From Glandiceps talaboti (Eukaryota; Hemichordata; Enteropneusta; Spengelidae), in the NCBI RefSeq assembly GCF_964340395.1, contig NC_135555.1:9535931-9599930 (forward strand): DNA of 64,000 bases, in the 5' to 3' direction. The notes under the pieces were generated by a model. It was given only the letters and a program-made list of their open reading frames with translations. It searched no databases and was not told the origin of the DNA. The position numbers and the translations under genes are program-made. This document shows, in pieces, positions 11,729 through 24,245 of this stretch (the stretch's first letter is position 1; every line of letters starts with the position of its first letter).

Positions 11729-11819
<91 letters not shown>
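11631..11819. repeat. (TA)n microsatellite, two blocks
   Basis: Two long runs of alternating TA (about 11631-11711 and 11734-11819) are separated by a short spacer containing ATGTGTTCATATTTATG. The DNA is self-complementary and cruciform-prone. The Tyr-Ile open frames across it are artefacts. Confidence 0.97.
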
Positions 11820-11821
<2 letters not shown>

Positions 11822-14733
11822 GCTGATATTAATATTGAGGTCCCTTGCGGAGATGACCTTCATTTATGTGTTTCAAAAGCCTTGATCACGGAGTTCAAAT
11901 GTTTCTCAACAAACTTGAGTTACAGCGCCAAAGTAGCCCTGTACAGTAACTATAAATATCGGCAAGTAACCATTTCCATTATCAACATCGATCTTCAATA
12001 ATGTTATGAAATATTCATCACTTAAAACATCCGGGAATGTCGTGGCAGAAAATTTATGATAAATCCTTAAGTAATTGCTCATTCCTTGTTTCTGTTTTCG
12101 ACGTTGCCATATTCTGAAACCACTTCCTGTCCAACTGACTACTTCCACGACTGATCAATCATTTATAACAAGACAGATTTATTTCAATAGAGTCGTTTCT
12201 TTTACGGAGTGATTACAATGTTATTCAATATCCTATCCGGGTTATTTTTCCCGCTGACTAGGACATTATTGAGCAGCTAACAAATTTACCTTTTATAAAT
12301 TAGTACTTCCTAAGATGTCGTAAGGCGAAAGCTGTGTTTGTCACCTCTCATTTGTCGTGAGACTGTGAATAATTCATAATCGGGATCTCGTGACACTTTC
12401 CAACAGGCTTCAAAAAGTGTTGGTTTTTTGAAGTGCGTTTTTTCTATAAATGTATAGTGATCGAGCCAGTTTATGTATCTAGTTATGTAATGGTCTGATA
12501 TCTGCGTAACAATGCCGCGTTAACGATCCAGGGAGAAATGCGTACGACCGAATCAGCGTAAGTTCAGCCATTAATGCCGTTCGTATTGCAGCAAGCAGAA
12601 GAGAAAAGTAAATTCAAACTCGTCGAGAGTGCTTGCCTATCTCGTAATGTCGAGTTGACCTTTGAAAAAAAAGTAGGAAGTTTCTCGCTATCCTAAAACA
12701 GAAGTCACGTGATATATAAAGAGCAACGTTGTTTGTCTTTTGTCACATGAATATTTAATGAACCCAAAAGTCCATAATATGAATAACTGCACCGTCCGGT
12801 TATTTTAACGAAATATACGGTATATATGAAATAACAGAATGAAATAGTCAATCAATATTAAAGAGCTGAAAATGCAGGCTCACCTGAACTCTTTTCCAAT
12901 AACATTTACTAAGACATTACCATAGAGGTTTGCTAAGGGGTATGTCCATATTGCTGAGTTAAGCCAGCATGGCAGAGAGTTTGCACCTTCACACTAACAG
13001 ACAGAATATGACATTATATTGTTTAAGACGATTTCTGGCAAGATATTTACTTCAACAAAACGTTTCGAGAAAGTGACCTGTTTCTGTTTTTAAACAGTAT
13101 CTAGTAAACACTGTTTTGTGAGAAAGTACACCTGTTCTACAAAAAAATGCCCACGGGGATCGCTATCTGTTTTATGGATTACACTATACGTAGGTAATGC
13201 ATTATGGTTATTTCCATGGGACTGAATTCATAGAAATTAGACTGCTTTGGCTAGACAGAAGTCTTATAGATTTTGTTTTGTTTGATAGCAGAGGGTGCGA
13301 AGTTTACAACTCAATTCATTTTAATATTACTTTATAAGTATTATAGTTGATGGTCAATTTGAAAGCAAAATAGAGTTCATACACTTTTTCTCTAGAACAC
13401 ATCCAGAACGTATTGCACTTATATGGTTGGTAGGAGCATAATCACTTTTAGTCAAACTGCTTTCTCGTCATTCACACTTGATTCATTTACGGGCGATTGC
13501 CGCTATTCATTCGCTGTCACTTTGCAAACAATTTCACAGCGTACTATTATTCCGCGGCGTAGTACATAAACACTTGGTGTATATTAACCTGACTCGAAAT
13601 CACCAAACAAAATTCTTTGACTTTTTGTTTTACATGCACGCTGATTCACAGTTACATGTGTGCAGTAAAATTGAAAAAAAAATGTCATTTGATCTTTCGA
13701 AGCTTTACGGAATTGAAAAATGTTAGTGAACTGTGCAGCGGCAAAGACTTTGATGCATAGACATTTGGTCTGCAATGATCTTCAATGGAGACCGCCTGGC
13801 GGAGATTGTTTGAAACTACCGACGTGGTAACTAACACACGGAAGGAACACGTATTGTAGTTATAAGCGTTAGGCTTGCTTCGCTGTCGTCACATTCGCAC
13901 TTGTTTAGCACAAATTAATGCTTCGTGTCGCTCCAGTGCACCAAGTCCTACTTTCAATACATTTGATCGAATGCTTTTTCAGAGACAGGTGAACTTCCTA
14001 AAATGATTACCCAGGGGTCTCTTTATTTTAGAATTAGGCAAGCTCTAAAATAAACATAAAATGAATTTGTCTAATTAGGTTACATCGGCAACATCTAAAC
14101 CTAATCTGTAGCAAAAATATTATATCAGTCTTCATGTATTTGAAGAGTTGGCTTGACAATTTTAATATCACGTCGTGCGACTCGTTTCAGCCTTCACTTG
14201 TAGTTACGAGGAACACGTGACTAAAATTAAAACGTGCATTTCCTTTGTATTTGGCCTGACGTCACAATTTCCTTAATGGAGGAAAAAACGCCAATTAACC
14301 GTTGAACAAATTTTCATAAAATAACAACTAACCTAGAATGACCAACAGCATCTCCACAGTGCCCTTCTAGATGGCAAAATAAAAAAATGGGATTCTGATG
14401 TAATTGTTTCTTAAATGAATGCTGAAGTGTTGTGAATCATTTATTTTCTGGACTTATATAAGACATATTTGATGACCTCTGGGGACTTTGCAGCTAGCTT
14501 TACTGTCATCAGTTATTAATGACTAGTGATTGACTAAGTGTAGCATTCGCGACTCTGACCTAGATTTCAAAAAGACACAGTAAAATCTTGCTTTCGGAGA
14601 ATCAAAAGAAATTATATTGCTTAGGCTTATTGTTTACAAAAGTTCTCATTTTTGTTTTCATTTTTGCCCACTCTACTCCAAAAATGTTCATATTTTTTTA
14701 AGCGTTTATGGTATCCAGATATTTGATATTTGA

Positions 14734-15125
14734 TGTGTGACGTGGTGTAGCGTAGTGTAGTGTGGTGTGGTGTAATATATTATAGTGTGGTTTGTTGTAG
14801 TGTAGTGTAGTGCAGTATGGTGTAGTGTGGTGTAGTGTAGTGAAGTGAAATGTATAATGGTGTCGTTTGCTGTAGTGTGGTGTGGTGTGGTGTGGTGTGG
14901 TGTGGTGTGGTGAAATATATTGTAGTGTGGGTTGTTGCAGTGTTGTGTAGTGCAGTATGGTGTGGTGTGGTGTAGTGTAGTGTAGTGTAGTCTAGTAAAA
15001 TGTATTGTGGTGTAGTGCAGTGTAGTGTAGTGTAGCGTAGTGTAGCGTAGTGTAGCGTAGCGTAGTGTAGTGTAGTGTCGTGTCGTGAAGTGAAGTGGAG
15101 CATAGTACGGTGTAGTGTTACTGAA
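14734..15125. repeat. TGTAG/TGTGG pentanucleotide satellite
   Basis: About 390 bp is built of 5-bp units TGTAG, TGTGG, CGTAG and TGCAG in irregular order, with a few interruptions (for example AAATATATTG). The minus-strand open frame across it is a repeat artefact. A looser GCAGT/TTCGG tail continues to about 15190. Confidence 0.95.
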
Positions 15126-15890
15126 GTACAGTGCAGTGCAGTGCAGAGTACTTCGGGTCAGTTCTCTGCAGTACAGTTGAGTTCGGTTCGGTTAATTGTA
15201 ATATAATGTGCTTCGTTTGTTGGCTTTTGTTGGTTTACCATTTGTAATTTGGATTGGTGATGGCTGTTTCTTGTTTCTTTTGTTAGCCAATAAATCATTC
15301 GTTTATTAGTTTATTCTCTTTCCTCGTTAGCTTAATCTTTTTTGGCTAAAAATAAGCTCTTAAAATGTAATGGAAAAAACGTGCAGTAAGCACACTGATC
15401 AGAAATGTGTACTCAGGGGGGATTGAAAACAAACAAAATGTATATTGTAGAACGTGACTTTAGTGAGATTTGACAAATTCAAATACAGCTCAGGTGGTCA
15501 TGAGACTAGCAGCAATCGTCAAAGCTCGATCAATCGTCTTATTTTAATTGGAGTTATTACCAAATAGGGATGGTCTTTTGTTTGGTGTGATTACCTGTTT
15601 GTACAAATTATCAGTCACTGTTAGATAAAGGTAGTCAAAGTGATTAAAAACCAATTTGTTTACACACTTCGATTAAAGCGTTTGTTTGACAGTGATTCAT
15701 GACTTGTCATCTCATAGCCCGTACATGTAGATGCATGGTTTCAATAACGGTTTCGTGTATAACGACCCAAATATAGGAACGGACTCTGTTGACATCTAAA
15801 AACTACTAAGAAATGTTCTTGTTGCATAATCGACAGTAAGTAGTTTCGACAATTTCTTCATGTTTATGGAGAATTGATATTTGATCGTTT

Positions 15891-16349
15891 AAAGGGGAAT
15901 GCCACTACAGGATATAAAGGTAATTTCAGAAACTTTGAGTTCTGAATGGTTTCATTTAGTAAGTTCACATCACATAAATTACGCTCGGTTGCCAGGAAAC
16001 ACCAAATTAACACACTTTTTCACCTCCATTGTTCTGTCAGTGGCGCACAATTGGGTAATGGGTCTTAGCAGACACGACTACTTATTAGATGTGCAATGCA
16101 TATTCATCTGAAGGAAAAGAACATTTAGGAGTCATGAATATGCATGTTACATCTCATAAATAGTCATATATGTTAACATCCATGACTATAAAGGTGCACC
16201 AATGAAAGAGCAATAGAGGTGAAAAAGAATTACAATTTGTTGTTACTTGTAAACCGAGCAAAATTTATGTCATGTACAATCATGACATGACTCTTCAGAA
16301 CTCGGATTTTATGCAAATACGTTTATTTCCTGGAGTGGCTTTCTCCTTT
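15891..16349. mobile_element. 459-bp MITE-like element with terminal inverted repeats
   Basis: The left end reads AAAGGGGAATGCCACTACAG and continues about 55 bp to GAGTTCTGAA. The right end is its diverged reverse complement, reading TTCAGAACTCGG inward and ending TGGAGTGGCTTTCTCCTTT. The two arms align without gaps over roughly 58 positions. The interior (ATGGGTCTTAGCAGACA near 16058) recurs at 55107, so this is a dispersed family. No transposase is encoded. Confidence 0.7.
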
Positions 16350-18355
16350 CAGAACTGACTTTATATCATATTAACAACCTCAATTAGCTATGTATACGTG
16401 TGAAATTATACAAAGCATGCCATATTCATCACATTGTACAAGTCCACAAAACAGAGTTTTCATTGTCAGGGCTAGTACAGAAATCATACAAATTATTGCG
16501 TTTGGTTTTCATTTGCAGCTATTTAGTTAATTCAAACTTGTCAAACTATATTTGTTTGAGAAGTAGTGATTTACGGCAAAGTGCACTATTACTTATTAGT
16601 CAGTCGTCAGTCGTAATTTTTTCATCATTTGATCTTATCTCTGCGCATGTCCATAACGATGTGTTGATAAAATTGCAAATGTCATCCTGAAAGTAACTTT
16701 TGTGAACACCACTTGCCATGTATTTAAATCATAAATTTTGACTGGAATATCAACATTTCAATTGTCACTGTGACGCATATCTTGATATGAAACGGATTTA
16801 AGACTCGATTGTTAAAGATTCAAACTGTTTTTTGCGTCTCCAGCCTTGCAATGCGATGAAGCGTTAAGGACTCAATAGACAGGGCATCGCTGTTATTCCC
16901 CATGGCATGGCATCCCCATTCCGTTTCTACCAGCTTATACAGTCGTGAGCAAAACACGGCAAGTCAGATAATGAGCCGACATTTCCACCTATATTGCTTT
17001 TCAAATTTGCATGAGTAGCCATCATTCGAAGCGTTGACAATATTAAAATGACAAATGTCAGCCCAGCATTCCGAGCGGGAAGAGTTTACTTCGATGTGTG
17101 AGTTTTGGGCTAACTAATAAAGTTTGTCAACCTGATGTTATCAATGCAACAATACTTAGCCTTGTGAGTCCGCCAAAATTCTTGAATAACACAGCGCTAG
17201 CGAATATTTTGTGCTTCTTTTTCGGGAAAAACTAGATATTTTAGAACAAAAACAAAGATTCGCATCCTGTAAAAATACAAAGAGACTGATGTGTATATCA
17301 CACATCGATTTATCTTCAGACCCTATATAGTGGCCTAAACCTTGTCTGTTAAAGAGCCATTCCTATTTGTGTGTTTATTTTTCCCGCAAAATATAACACC
17401 CGTGACTTGTTTAGTGTTATATTTGTGTACAGGGTTTATATGTATTCTCGTTATAACACTCACCATAACAATTCTAATTTATTATTTTATCATATGGTAT
17501 GCACCCTTATATCGAATTATCGAGTAAAATGCATGTTGTATATTGCACGCCAGGCAGCCTCCTCCTTTCATCAGTGAATCACACTTCCTTAATAATGAGA
17601 ATGACATAACAAAGATGATAGGAAATGTTGATTTTTGAAAACAAATTCAACTCTGGTAATAATCCACACGTAAAACTGAGTCTGGTGTGTAGTTGAACAA
17701 TAGTTAGTGAAAGTCGATTCTTTAATTCATTTCAGGGCAACTTGGACATGTGAGTCACGCTAAAGACACTTTTATTGTATTAATGTTCTCACATTAGGAC
17801 ATCTAATCAAATATCCTTCGAAAAACTCATTACTACAAATTGGTTTCCTACCTGTACTACACAATGACACATCATAAAGATATCGAAAACCCAAATGAAA
17901 GCAAATGAACTGCATTCTTCTCTTAGTCAGCACAGCGATTTTGTATATAAATTTGTTTTTTTAAAGAAAACCGACATGATATCGACGATTAACGTAATTT
18001 ATTTTTAAAAATATCAATTATAAATGATTTATCAGAATTTTTCGGATGTGAGTTTCTTTTTTCTCAGGGTGCATAATGTAATGATAAACAGCAAAATTGA
18101 ATATGAAAGTAATATTTTCATTAAACGACCACTTAATTGAATATGTCCACCGCGTGTGGCCGGGGTTTTTTTAATAACTTATATGCTCGGAAGATATAGT
18201 TGTCTATAATAGTGAAACAGTATTTGACAAATTACTAGCAGACATGAAATACGCAATACTTTTCAAAAATAATGTTAATGATGTGCTCGTATAGTCTGCG
18301 CCCAAAGCTTTGCTTGTGGACTTCTGGTGCATACAATCCCCTGTTACATGTACTG

Positions 18356-18396
18356 TGGGTAGGTAGGTAGGTGGGTAGGTAGGTAGGTAGGTGAGT
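18356..18396. repeat. (GTAG)n microsatellite
   Basis: About ten GTAG units with two GTGG or GTGA variants. Confidence 0.93.
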
Positions 18397-18654
18397 AAGA
18401 ACACACATCTTTCATATGATCGATCAACATATTCGCCTATATAAATCTCTTCATTATTATCATTATCGTCATTACTACAAACCCCCGGATGTGTATTGAA
18501 AATAGTATTCGTTCCATTCAAAATAAATTGTGAGTATGATATATGCATGTATTATGAATAATATTTATTAATAAAGTATTCTTGAACGAGGCCAAGGGGG
18601 ATGATGACAGAAATTTACAATTTGATTAAAATTACTTCACGTTACTTTGTATGA

Positions 18655-19165
18655 TATGGAGTTATATAATTACAATAGAAGCCAGTTGACTGGAAACAAA
18701 ACGCAGTCTCGCACAACAAACATGTTACTGACATTGCTACATTTTATCGTTGGCTTGTCAAACATCTTATTTGGATTTGGAAAGCTTATCAACAGCACTA
18801 CATGTTCTTTGCGTGAGCTACCACTGTCTTAGCAGATCGTCGCCAAATCGTATACATTGTAACAATGTTTACTTTTATCAGGTATGCAAATGGATTCAAA
18901 TGTAACAATTTTGTCGTGGTAGACGATAAAATGTAGCTACTGTTCACACGAATTTTGACAAACCAAAGGATAAACTGTAGCAATGTTAGTTAGAATTTCA
19001 TGGAGCCAGACATTGTAATGTAGCAATATTAGTTGGTAAGATTTTTTGTGAAACGATTTATTGTAACTGAAGTGGTTCCAATTGTATTGTATATGTAAGT
19101 ACTGCGCTTGTTCGTGTATCGTTAATATTGGTTGTTTGCCAAGCTCAAAACTCCCATTTCTCATT
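18655..19165. mobile_element. Foldback element, copy related to 62870-63700
   Basis: Two segments match the element at the right end of the window. The first (18672-18745) contains CAGTTGACTGGAAACAAA and CATTGCTACATT. The second (18838-18905) contains ATCGTATACATTGTAACAA and ATGTAACAATTTTGTCGTGG. The right part carries TGTAGCAATGTTAGTT and GAGCCAGACATTGTAATG, inverted relative to the left part. This describes a diverged non-autonomous foldback element with repeated subterminal motifs. Confidence 0.6.
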
Positions 19166-19689
19166 TCTATAGGTGGTTATTTACTCAAAAGCCAATTTTA
19201 TAGCATACGTATCCTTGGATTTAAAAAATGATCGTCGTAAAAGACACTTTTATTACATTCATAATATTGACGAATAGCAGTAGTCGCTTTACCAGTCATT
19301 GCCGTAATCACAGCGTGACTTTTCGTAGTGTCAAGTGAAAAAACACACCTGCTACACTCTGAGTGAAATCATTTTAATGTGAAATGTATATATTTGCCTT
19401 GCAGCCGTTGGTTTGCAGCTGCTACTATATCCTGGTCGTAAAAATCTCATTGAATCATAAATTATACGATGTGAACAAACCACTATTTAGATCATTGAAA
19501 TCTTATATTCAATATACAAAGTACACTCCTATACGTCTTACATAAGCTTGTTTTTAGTCGTATATGTTTACAAGCGATATGCTAGTATCTCAGTGTGAAC
19601 AAGTATGAGTAGGGTTTCACATTGTATAAATTTACATATCACATTTTTTATATCATAATTTGTCTTCTTTCGTTGTCCAACTGATTAGG

Positions 19690-20250
19690 CCAAATAAAAA
19701 AAAGTTGTTTGGTTCTGGTTACCCGACCCCACCTAGTTTTTCACGCCGACCCTAAACTTTTTCTTTACGTATTCAAGAAAAATAATAATAAAATAGCGAA
19801 AATCGTGAAGTCTCGCAAGAAATGGTGGGTGCGGAAACTGACATCAACTTAAAATGACAATATAAACTATTCTTCCAATCTGTAATGGCTGTACATCTGA
19901 CAGGAAGAAATAAACAACACAGAGACCATTTGGAAACTAATGGAAAACCTGAACAAGACATTCATACATGAAAACAAACAAATATAATAAAATAGGATAA
20001 AAATTTACCTACCCCACTTATTTTAATTTTTTTAGAATCCAATATGTCTGCTGAATACTGTATTAACGCGTTACGCAAAGGGTAAATAAAAGATTGCACA
20101 TTCCAAACGATGGAAACCCCCCCCCCCCAACATGTCTTCCATAATTTTAAAGTAAGCAGAAGCAAGCTGGCATAAGTATAGAGAGATTTAAGAATTTTGA
20201 TTTTCAGTGAAATTTGTCCCCAAGGCGCTGTCCATCTTAAATACAAAAAT
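19690..20250. mobile_element. Possible unclassified dispersed repeat
   Basis: The stretch contains GGTTACCCGACCCCACC followed by TTTTTCACGCCGACCC (about 19717-19755), and a similar TTACCTACCCCACTTATTTT at about 20007. It also holds a 13-base poly-C at about 20109 and a pyrimidine/purine-skewed composition. This has the look of an old interspersed repeat, but I cannot define ends or class. Confidence 0.2.
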
Positions 20251-21584
20251 AGATGGTATAAAGATCATCACATGCGAATATTGCCTGCAGGGACATAAAT
20301 CTATTATGGGTTCAGCATCATTTAATGGCCAAGAAACTGTCATTTGATAGAATCTCTAAAAGACTTAGTCAGGAACTGACTTCTATCTCAACAGATTAAC
20401 CAACATTGTTTACGTGTTTTAAGCCAAGAGTTGTCTAATGAAAGTTTATGAGTGAATTATTCTTAACATTTATCATAACATCTGTCTGTGACTGTGGTAA
20501 TGCGCTCTGTGACCAGCGTCACAAAATGTCTATGCAATGTACTCGGCGCATTCTCTTCGCATTGTCTTCTGTTTATGTTGATTAGCTATCTTTTGCACGT
20601 AATCACTGATTTCCAGAAATATCTTGATCAAGGGAAAAAACTCTTAATCATTTCATTTCACATTATATTATCTTATACTATCATATCATATCTTGTAACA
20701 AATATCATATCATATAATTATGACATATCTGTACACATCATACCACATGACTCGTTATCAATACCTGTTATTATAACTGTCAAAATACATATAAAAGATA
20801 TAAATCATATTTGCCTTTCGATGGCGTCATTGGACATATTTACTTGTTTGGATAGACCTTGCAATCGGGACCTGGTAGTGAAATCAGAATATACATTAAT
20901 CCCCCTAATGCTGAGCAGAAAATGCGTCAACTCCTTTCACAATTCATGTCTTGAGTTGTAATGATTCTAGCTTCAATGTTTTAAGCAATAGTAGGCCACA
21001 CACACGAAATAGCAAAACTACTTAACATATGTTAATGCATTACACTCTTGACAAAATTCTTCAACAACAAATTATCGTAAAATCGTTTCCCCAAGCATTC
21101 ACCTGACACCGTATTTGGGGTGAAAATCTTTATTGAATGGTACAAATCAAACGCTGTTTTAGGTTTTTGATGAATGGAATGCCCCTGAATTGTACGCCGA
21201 ATAGACGCCTCACGGTAATATAAATCACAGATTCAAATAAAGACAAATCACTATATGACTGGGTGATTGCCGACTATTAACTTTAAGGTTTAATAGTTAA
21301 TATGTTGATATGAAATAAGTGGAAAGAAAAACGAATATTAAAACATTAAATACTAGCAGCAATAATGGAAGAAACGTGTATGAATAAATCTAGACAAATT
21401 TTACAACTGCTAAAAGTAAACCCTCGTGATTGTTTTTATTAATATCATTTCTTGTGTCAATATTACTGACTTCTACGACACCTTATGATTGAATTCATAA
21501 ATTGCATTTATTGCGTCGACATTCTAACATGAATTAATTTCTTTCCATGCCTGTTTCATTGTTATACATTTACCTTTTGCCTTT

Positions 21585-22440
21585 TTAGCGCCCCCCCCCC
21601 CAAGAGGGTGCTATTACAATGGGTTCCGTCCGTCCCATGCGTGCGTCTATTCGTGCGTCCGTCCGTCGGTAATACCCCATTTCTCTGACATGCGATATCA
21701 TATTTCTTTCAAACCTAACACAAAGGTGACATATCATGTGGGACATGAACTTGTTTTTTGATATATGCTAATTTAACTGAATGGCGGCCATATTTGTAGT
21801 TGAAACCATTATTTACTGCATAACTAAAAAATTGTAATGAACAGAGACTCCATTCCAGTGTCTACCCCATATTATCAGATGCGAGCTATCATTGGAGACC
21901 TTGATTTCTTTTAAATCATGTTTACAAGTAATATTGAAATAAAGAAGGATATACAAGCATTATTTTTGGTGCTCATGTAATGTTTACTGAATGGCATCCA
22001 TATTTGTAGTAAACAATCACTATATTTCATACTGCATAACTAAACAACTTGAATCATTGTAGCAATTATGTGTGGCTAATGTCTTTTAGATCATGTCTAC
22101 AGATAATGTAGAACCAGATAAACATAAATATGCATTACTTCGGTGCTTTTTGTAGTGAACAATCATGACTTACAAATTAACTCAAAAACGTTAATACATG
22201 GAGACTACATTAAAATGTCTACCCCTATGTTGTAAGGTTTTTGATTTTTCTTTTTAGACACTGACCTTTGACCTAGACCTGGATATTCAGGTTCAGTTAC
22301 TAAAATTCAACAATTACCTGCATTATGAAAGACACTTTGTAGTATTTATTTGTTGCCACCAATTTCTTTTAAATCATGTCTCCATTCAGTTACATTTGAG
22401 GGAGAATGTCTTCTATGAAGACTTGTTAAGATTTGTTTAA
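21585..22440. repeat. Degenerate dispersed repeat with internal units of about 210 bp
   Basis: It opens with GCG plus a poly-C run and AAGAGGGTGCTATTACAATG, then CCGTCCGTCC-type words. A block starting ACTGAATGGCGGCCATATTT at 21776 recurs as ACTGAATGGCATCCATATTT at 21986, and a more decayed third copy appears near 22155. Shared internal words are ACTGCATAACTAAA, TTTTAAATCATGT/TTTTAGATCATGT and GTCTACCCC. This looks like an old transposon-derived repeat with no coding capacity. Confidence 0.55.
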
Positions 22441-24029
22441 AGGATATTGGTCGTCTGATGCGCATGTCCAGTTGAAGGGCACGTCTGTTGACAAATACGA
22501 TGCATTGTCACTATGTAAGCTTTTACCCATGCCAATTCCAACAGCAATGTTGCATTTAGCTAATTTGCATGGCAATACAATCACCAAGGCACTATCCTTC
22601 GTAAACCATGCATATTTCCACTCACTGCCAGAAACAAAGTTCGGTGCGTACTTAGTTACTGGCTAGGTTTTCGTAGCACGGGACGCCGAGGTGCCCACGT
22701 GCATCAGACAACTACAGTCCTTTAGTTCTTCAGAAAATACTAAGTATTTATAACAGCTTGATTTCAATTTAAGAGATGGATTTCAACGTCTTATATATTA
22801 ATTCACCAATTATAGAAAACAGCGTGTGTAAAACGTCATGTTGTTTTACCTATACTGTGTGCATTCATCATTTGTTGTTCACAGATGCACAAATACTTTT
22901 ATAGTGCGTCAAACTATGGTAAATGAAATCTTCATTTCCTCTGTCCCCAGTCTTATAGACAAGACAGACTATGAAATAATAGAAACAGATTTCTCATCAA
23001 TTGACCGCATGAGCGATCTTTCATCTTCACGTTTTCAATAGATGGTGTTTTTATTCCCGTATACCAATTCTCCATACGGTTCTTTCATCTCCGTATTATT
23101 TGAAGTTATGTTCAATCACAATTTATCATACAGAAAAGTATTCACTATCCCTCCTTTTAAAGCAGACAATTTGATGCCCGCGTGTGACGTTCCTTCAATA
23201 TGATTAATGACACAGATATTAATGACCTGTGTTATTTTAAACAAAACTTCTGAATGCATGATTTACGGCTTGAGAGGTCGAGATCGCTGCTTAGAAAAGC
23301 CATATGTCAATCGTGCGTAAAAAACGTGTTCTTCCTATTTGCATGCTAGTCTCGATGAGATTATTCAGTATTCAAAGATTTATGTGCGGCCTAAAAATAT
23401 CATCACCTAAAGTTAAAGACTTTAATTCAAAGCTAGCCTGGGGGAGGGGGGGCTGAAATATGAAATGAATTATTGTTTGGTGGCCTTTACCTCCATTCTG
23501 TACTTATTTTTAAAAAACTATGTGATTTCTCCCATAGGGAATATGACAAGGTGTCCACTCAGTGATTAGTACTGACGCTTTCAGTAAAATGTGTGTGTAG
23601 TACCATTGAAAGGTTTTAAGTGCACTGTTAGACACATTAGCGGCAGCATCTCCTGCCATTAAACATGAAATACCATCTTGCAGACTGTTGAAGTAAAAAC
23701 CATTACGAGTTTATAAAGATAACTTAAACAGATGGATGTGACCATCAAAAGAATAATAATCATGTTTTTAGGTTGACTGTGATAGACGGGTCTATAGATA
23801 AATCGCTGATGTACGTGACGTGTATTCAGGATTACTGTTGAACATTTGGTGACGTGTAAGTGAGTTATTTAATATGTTCACTGCCGCATCCGTCTGTCAT
23901 CCTTATGTGGTTATGATTTCTTTGTTAAGCAGTTCTTTCACATTTAGGCTGAATGCGATGAGTCAACATAAACATCTCTCCTGACCTGCATTTAGGACGT
24001 TTGTGGGGATGGGTGCAGAAACAAGGAGG

Positions 24030-24245
24030 AATGAATGAATGAATGAATGAATGAATGAATGAATGAATGGATGAATGAATGAATGAATGAATGAATTCAT
24101 GAATGTGAGGCCAGAATGGCCGGTAGACAGACGACAAACGGACGGTCGGGCGGACATACATACATACATACATACATACATACATACATACATACATACA
24201 TACATACATACATACAGTCAGTCAGTCAGTCAGTCAGTCAGTCAG
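24030..24245. repeat. Three neighbouring tetranucleotide arrays: (GAAT)n, (CATA)n, (GTCA)n
   Basis: GAAT units run at about 24030-24095, CATA units at 24155-24216 and GTCA units at 24217-24245. A non-repetitive spacer of about 60 bp separates the first two, while the last two abut directly. Confidence 0.95.
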
